From Frondihabitans sp. (GTDB lineage Bacteria; Actinomycetota; Actinomycetes; Actinomycetales; Microbacteriaceae), in assembly GCA_025464735.1 (NCBI GenBank), contig JAODMX010000537.1, positions 1 to 8,525 of the forward strand: a stretch of DNA of 8,525 nucleotides. Direction: 5' to 3'. The notes under the pieces are model-generated. The model did no database searches. It was given only the letters and a program-made list of their open reading frames with translations, and was not told the origin of the DNA. Below, piece after piece: positions 5,684-8,525 of the stretch (position 1 is the first letter of the stretch; the number at the start of each line of letters is the position of its first letter). A program made the position numbers and the translations under genes.

Positions 5684-6565
5684 TCAGGCGGTCGCGAAGC
5701 CGGCACGGGTGGGCACGTCGATGGAGATGTCGAGACCGAGGTCGAGGGCGCGGACACTGTGGGTGAGCGCCCCGACCGAGATGAGGTCGACGCCCGATGC
5801 CGCGATCTCACGAACCGTGTCGAGCGACACTCCCCCGCTGGCCTCGACGAGCGCACGCCCCGCGACCATTTCGACTCCCGTGACGAGGTCAGGCGCAGAG
5901 AAGTTGTCGAGCATGATCGTGTCGATTCCCGCCGCGAGCACGGCCTCGATCTGATCGAGCCGGTCGACCTCCACCTCGACGTGGGTCGTGTGCGACAACC
6001 TCGCCCTCATCGTCAGAAGGGCTTCTGTGACCGACAGCCCTTCGGCGAGGAGAACGGCCAGGTGGTTGTCCTTGACGAGTACGGCGTCGGAGAGCGAGAA
6101 GCGGTGGTTCCGGCCTCCCCCGGCGACGACGGCGTCGCGCTCGAGGGCGCGGAGACCCGGCGTGGTCTTCCGCGTGTCGACGATCTGCGCCCTCGTCCCC
6201 TCGGTCAGGGCGACGTAGCGCGCGGTGAGCGTGGCGATGCCGGACAGGCGCTGGAGCAGATTGAGTGCGATGCGCTCGGCCCTGAGAAGGGAACGAGCGG
6301 AGCCGCGCAGGATGAAGAGCGTGTCACCCTCGGCGAAGGCCTCGCCATCGTCGAGCCGCGCCGTCACTTCCACCAGCGGATCGACCTCGCGCGCGGTTGC
6401 CAGCACGGCCCGGCTGCCGCTGAGCACGCCCGGTTCGCGTGCGACGACGCGCGCCGTGGCCGTCGCCGAGGCGGGAATGAGGGCCTCGGAGGTGACGTCG
6501 CCCCACGGGGCATCCTCGCGGAGGGCGGAGCGGACCACCGCGGTGATGGCGTCGTCAGTGAGCAT
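5684..6565 (-). CDS. nadC: Nicotinate-nucleotide diphosphorylase (carboxylating), quinolinate phosphoribosyltransferase
   Basis: NadC converts quinolinate and phosphoribosyl pyrophosphate into nicotinate mononucleotide, CO2 and pyrophosphate, the last step of de novo NAD synthesis before the shared Preiss-Handler steps. The 293-residue protein has the family motifs in order: LREDAPWGDVTSE (15-27), LSGIATLTARYV (107-118), TRKTTPGLR (131-139), GGGRNHR (149-155), KDNH (165-168), EVEV (197-200), MLDN (218-221), EASGGV (241-246) and SVGALTHS (263-270). The start is the ATG whose complement is 6563-6565; an open frame continues further upstream but only over nadB in another frame. The start is supported by AGAGG 9 nt upstream, and the N-terminus is the usual length. 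The first 11 bases overlap the end of nadB, indicating translational coupling. The product acts in the cytosol, commonly as a dimer or hexamer. Confidence 0.95.
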   Translation of the reverse strand: MLTDDAITAVVRSALREDAPWGDVTSEALIPASATATARVVAREPGVLSGSRAVLATAREVDPLVEVTARLDDGEAFAEGDTLFILRGSARSLLRAERIALNLLQRLSGIATLTARYVALTEGTRAQIVDTRKTTPGLRALERDAVVAGGGRNHRFSLSDAVLVKDNHLAVLLAEGLSVTEALLTMRARLSHTTHVEVEVDRLDQIEAVLAAGIDTIMLDNFSAPDLVTGVEMVAGRALVEASGGVSLDTVREIAASGVDLISVGALTHSVRALDLGLDISIDVPTRAGFATA

Positions 6566-8198
6566 GCTGGGGAACCTCTCGCGCCCAGACAAGGGAGTGG
6601 GCGAATTCGTCGGATGGCGTCGGGAAGTCGGAGCGGAAGTGGGCCCCGCGCGATTCCTCGCGGGCAAGTGCGGCGCGCACGACGAGCCTGCCGATGTCAA
6701 GCAGGTTGGCTGTTTCCAGGTCCTGGCGGATGGCCCAGGCCGCTCCCGCGGCCGCCGCGGCCCCGGCGGCACGTGCGGCTCCCGTGGCCGGTGCTGCCCC
6801 GTGCACGTTGGCAACGCAGGAAGTCTGTGTCGCGACGGCGGCCGCTGCCAGCTCCTCGTGGGCGCGCGCCAACAGATCTCCTGATCGCTGAACGCCGGCA
6901 GCAGCCCACATCAGCTGCTGGAGCTGCTCGCGCGACATTTCACGCCCGTCAACAGCTCCCGAATCGCGGTCAGGGGGTGCGCTGAGGTCGCTGCGCCCTT
7001 CAGAAGACGGATCGTCCACGCCGATCGCCTCGACCGCCCGCCACCCGAACACCGCTGCCTCGAGAAGCGAGTTGGAGGCGAGGCGATTGGCTCCGTGGAC
7101 GCCTGTCGACGCCACCTCGCCCACGGCGTAGAGCCCGGCGAGTGAGGTGCGCCCCCAGAGATCGGTGCGAACACCGCCCATGAAGTAGTGCGCGGCCGGC
7201 GTGACCGGAATAGGTTCGCGGGTCCAGTCGAGCCCGGCCGCGCGAGTCGCCGCCGTGATAGTCGGAAAGCGCGACTCGAGCGTGGCCGCCCCGATGGACG
7301 TGGCGTCGAGCAGAGCGGGCAGACCCGCCTGCCCCTTCATCATCTCAGCGATGCCCCGGGCCACGACATCGCGAGGCGCGAGCTCGGCGCGAGGGTCGAC
7401 CGCGGTCATGAATCGGCGTCCATCCGCATCAAGGAGCGCGGCACCCTCACCTCGAACGGCCTCGGAGACGAGAAAACTGCCGGGGAGTGCCAGTGCGGTC
7501 GGGTGGAATTGGTAGAACTCCAGATCGTCAACCGCAGCACCCGCGCGCCATGCCGCAGCAAGGCCGTCTCCTGTCGCGCCTGCGGGGTTGGTGGTGTACT
7601 CGTAGAGCTGCCCCGCGCCACCCGTCGCCAGGACGACGACGTCGGCCAGGAGATCGACACGCGCCCCGTCGTCGAGAAGGAGCGCGGTGCCAGTGACGCG
7701 ACCGTCGTCCGGATCCTGCAGGAGATCGACAACGAAGGCGTTCTCGACCACCGTGATAGCCGAGGCTCGCACCTGCTGCGTGAGCGCAGCCACGATCGCG
7801 GCCCCGGTCGCGTCTCCGCCGGCGTGCAGCACGCGCGGTCGACTGTGCGCGGCCTCGAGCCCCCGCGCCCATCCTGACCCACCACCACCGTCTCTGTTTC
7901 TGTCGAAAACGACTCCCCAGCGGACCAGATCGTGAATGCGCAGGATCCCGTCGGAGCACAGCACCCGGACTGCCTCCAGTACCGAGAGCCCCGCTCCCGC
8001 GACCAGAGTGTCGTCGGCGTGCAGCGCAGCGCTGTCGTCGTCGAAGACGGCCGCGGCGATGCCGCCCTGCGCGTAGCGGGAGTTGCTCTCGTCGAGAGCG
8101 GACTTCGTCACCAGGGTGACGTCGTGGCCGAGCGCGTCGGCGCGGAGCGCTGCTGTCAAGCCGGCCAGGCCGGATCCGGCAATCAGGATGTGGGTCAT
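6555..8198 (-). CDS. nadB: L-aspartate oxidase
   Basis: NadB is the FAD enzyme that oxidises L-aspartate to iminoaspartate, which NadA uses at once. The 547-residue protein shows the FAD loop ILIAGSGLAGLTAAL (4-18), NSRYAQGGIAA (39-49), Glu115 with HSRPRVLHAGGDATG (118-132), ATGGAGQLY (191-199), FYQFHPTAL with His232, SEAVRGEGA (245-253), PRDVVARGI with Arg276, AAHYFMGGV with His337 and GVHGANRLASNSLLEAAVFG (367-385) with Arg372. By motif these match the E. coli active-site His, Arg and Glu. The C-terminal helical domain carries an alanine-rich insert (about 448-488). The start is the ATG complementary to 8196-8198, 7 nt after the nadA stop. A longer open frame to 8288 overlaps nadA and would place 30 unlike residues before the FAD motif. 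The Shine-Dalgarno is weak, so coupling to nadA translation is likely. Confidence 0.95.
   Translation of the reverse strand: MTHILIAGSGLAGLTAALRADALGHDVTLVTKSALDESNSRYAQGGIAAAVFDDDSAALHADDTLVAGAGLSVLEAVRVLCSDGILRIHDLVRWGVVFDRNRDGGGGSGWARGLEAAHSRPRVLHAGGDATGAAIVAALTQQVRASAITVVENAFVVDLLQDPDDGRVTGTALLLDDGARVDLLADVVVLATGGAGQLYEYTTNPAGATGDGLAAAWRAGAAVDDLEFYQFHPTALALPGSFLVSEAVRGEGAALLDADGRRFMTAVDPRAELAPRDVVARGIAEMMKGQAGLPALLDATSIGAATLESRFPTITAATRAAGLDWTREPIPVTPAAHYFMGGVRTDLWGRTSLAGLYAVGEVASTGVHGANRLASNSLLEAAVFGWRAVEAIGVDDPSSEGRSDLSAPPDRDSGAVDGREMSREQLQQLMWAAAGVQRSGDLLARAHEELAAAAVATQTSCVANVHGAAPATGAARAAGAAAAAGAAWAIRQDLETANLLDIGRLVVRAALAREESRGAHFRSDFPTPSDEFAHSLVWAREVPQHAH
6575..6580 (-). promoter_or_regulatory. 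Ribosome binding site for nadC
   Basis: On the minus strand the sequence reads GAGAGG, then 9 nt, then the ATG of nadC. It lies inside the last codons of nadB and decides the NadC start against a longer open frame. Confidence 0.65.
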
Positions 8199-8205
8199 GC
8201 GCGTC

Positions 8206-8525
8206 TCAGACCGACACCGTGTGCCCGGGCTTCGCGGCCAGCATGCGCTCCAGGGCGAGCCTAGCGGGCTCGGCCACATCGTCGGCAACCGTGATGCGGT
8301 TGAGCACCTCGGCCGGGCGATCGGCGGTGCCGATCAGGGCCTCCAGAGCCCAGGCGATGTAGCCAGGGTGGATCCGGTACATGGTGGAGCACGGGCAGAC
8401 CACCGAGTCGAGGCAGAAGATCGTGTGCTGCGGGTAGTCGGCTGCGAGGCGCTGGACGAGGTTGATCTCGGTGCCGATGGCGAACGTCGATCCTGCGGGC
8501 GCCGCCTGAATTGCCTTCACGATGA
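8206..8525 (-). CDS. nadA: Quinolinate synthase, C-terminal part (5' end outside window)
   Basis: The frame runs off the right edge of the window, so only about the last 106 residues of NadA are visible. NadA is an oxygen-sensitive [4Fe-4S] enzyme that condenses iminoaspartate with dihydroxyacetone phosphate to give quinolinate. The segment FAIGTEINLVQRLAADYPQ corresponds to the family's 'GTE.....RL....P' motif. FCLDSVVCPCSTMYRI, followed by HPGYIAWALEALIG, corresponds to the region with the third cluster cysteine; three cysteines lie within nine residues and I cannot say which one binds iron. The tail ALERMLAAKPGHTVSV is the usual end. The GTG at 8520 is internal, not the start. It is the promoter-proximal of the four nad operon genes seen here; its own promoter and any upstream regulator (for example NrtR) lie outside the window. 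Confidence 0.93.
   Translation of the reverse strand, partial: IVKAIQAAPAGSTFAIGTEINLVQRLAADYPQHTIFCLDSVVCPCSTMYRIHPGYIAWALEALIGTADRPAEVLNRITVADDVAEPARLALERMLAAKPGHTVSV

Noticed and set aside
6566..6814. 83-residue N-terminal extension of NadC
   Set aside because: It lies within nadB in another frame, is Pro/Arg-rich and unlike any NadC; the internal ATG has a ribosome site.
5522..6985. 487-residue plus-strand frame across nadC, the desulfurase start and nadB
   Set aside because: It is antisense to well-recognised NAD genes and its composition (Arg, Gly, Asp, Val) is that of a shadow frame.
8199..8288. 30-residue N-terminal extension of NadB
   Set aside because: It overlaps the nadA coding end, and the FAD-binding motif should lie at the very N-terminus, as it does from the ATG at 8198.
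1..8525. Search for CRISPR arrays, tRNA or rRNA genes, insertion sequences, phage genes, toxin-antitoxin or defence genes
   Set aside because: None seen: no regularly spaced repeats, no tRNA-like arms, no transposase, integrase or defence-family motifs.

Overview
The window is high-GC DNA with dense, tightly packed genes, several probable leaderless or GTG starts, and protein families typical of Actinobacteria. The amino-acid make-up and the gene set suggest the Microbacteriaceae (Microbacterium or a close relative). That placement is inferred from gene style, not from a marker gene. I see no mobile element, CRISPR array, tRNA or rRNA, and most of the region reads as ordinary chromosomal metabolism.

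Layout from left to right. (1) Positions 1-536 (+) are the C-terminal part of a luciferase-like (LLM) flavin-dependent oxidoreductase. (2) Positions 537-951 form a 415-bp gap between two convergent genes. It has no credible gene but is rich in structure: a 13-bp tandem triplet directly after the stop codon, then five copies of a TCAGGA-centred motif, four of which form two similarly sized inverted pairs. (3) Positions 952-1950 (-) encode a complete second LLM oxidoreductase of a different subgroup (YhbW/MsnO8-like). (4) A DUF1275 (YoaK-type) membrane protein (2004-2705, +) is divergent from it and probably leaderless. (5) A two-gene + strand operon follows: a D-2-hydroxyacid dehydrogenase family protein (2762-3709) and a fumarylacetoacetate hydrolase family protein (3726-4433). 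A 27-bp imperfect inverted repeat lies at the start of this unit. (6) A short hairpin region (about 4443-4504) separates this operon from the convergent NAD operon.

(7) The right half (4491-8525, - strand) is the de novo NAD biosynthesis operon, transcribed right to left as nadA (partial) - nadB - nadC - cysteine desulfurase. NadB oxidises L-aspartate to iminoaspartate. NadA, an Fe-S enzyme, condenses that with dihydroxyacetone phosphate to quinolinate. NadC converts quinolinate to nicotinate mononucleotide. The NifS/IscS-like desulfurase most likely supplies sulfur for the NadA [4Fe-4S] cluster. The spacing (7-nt gap, 11-nt overlap, 35-nt gap) supports one transcript.

The most unusual material is non-coding: the repeat-rich convergent gap, the palindrome in front of the dehydrogenase/hydrolase operon, and the hairpin whose duplicated arm forms the end of the desulfurase gene. 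I found no convincing undescribed multi-gene system.
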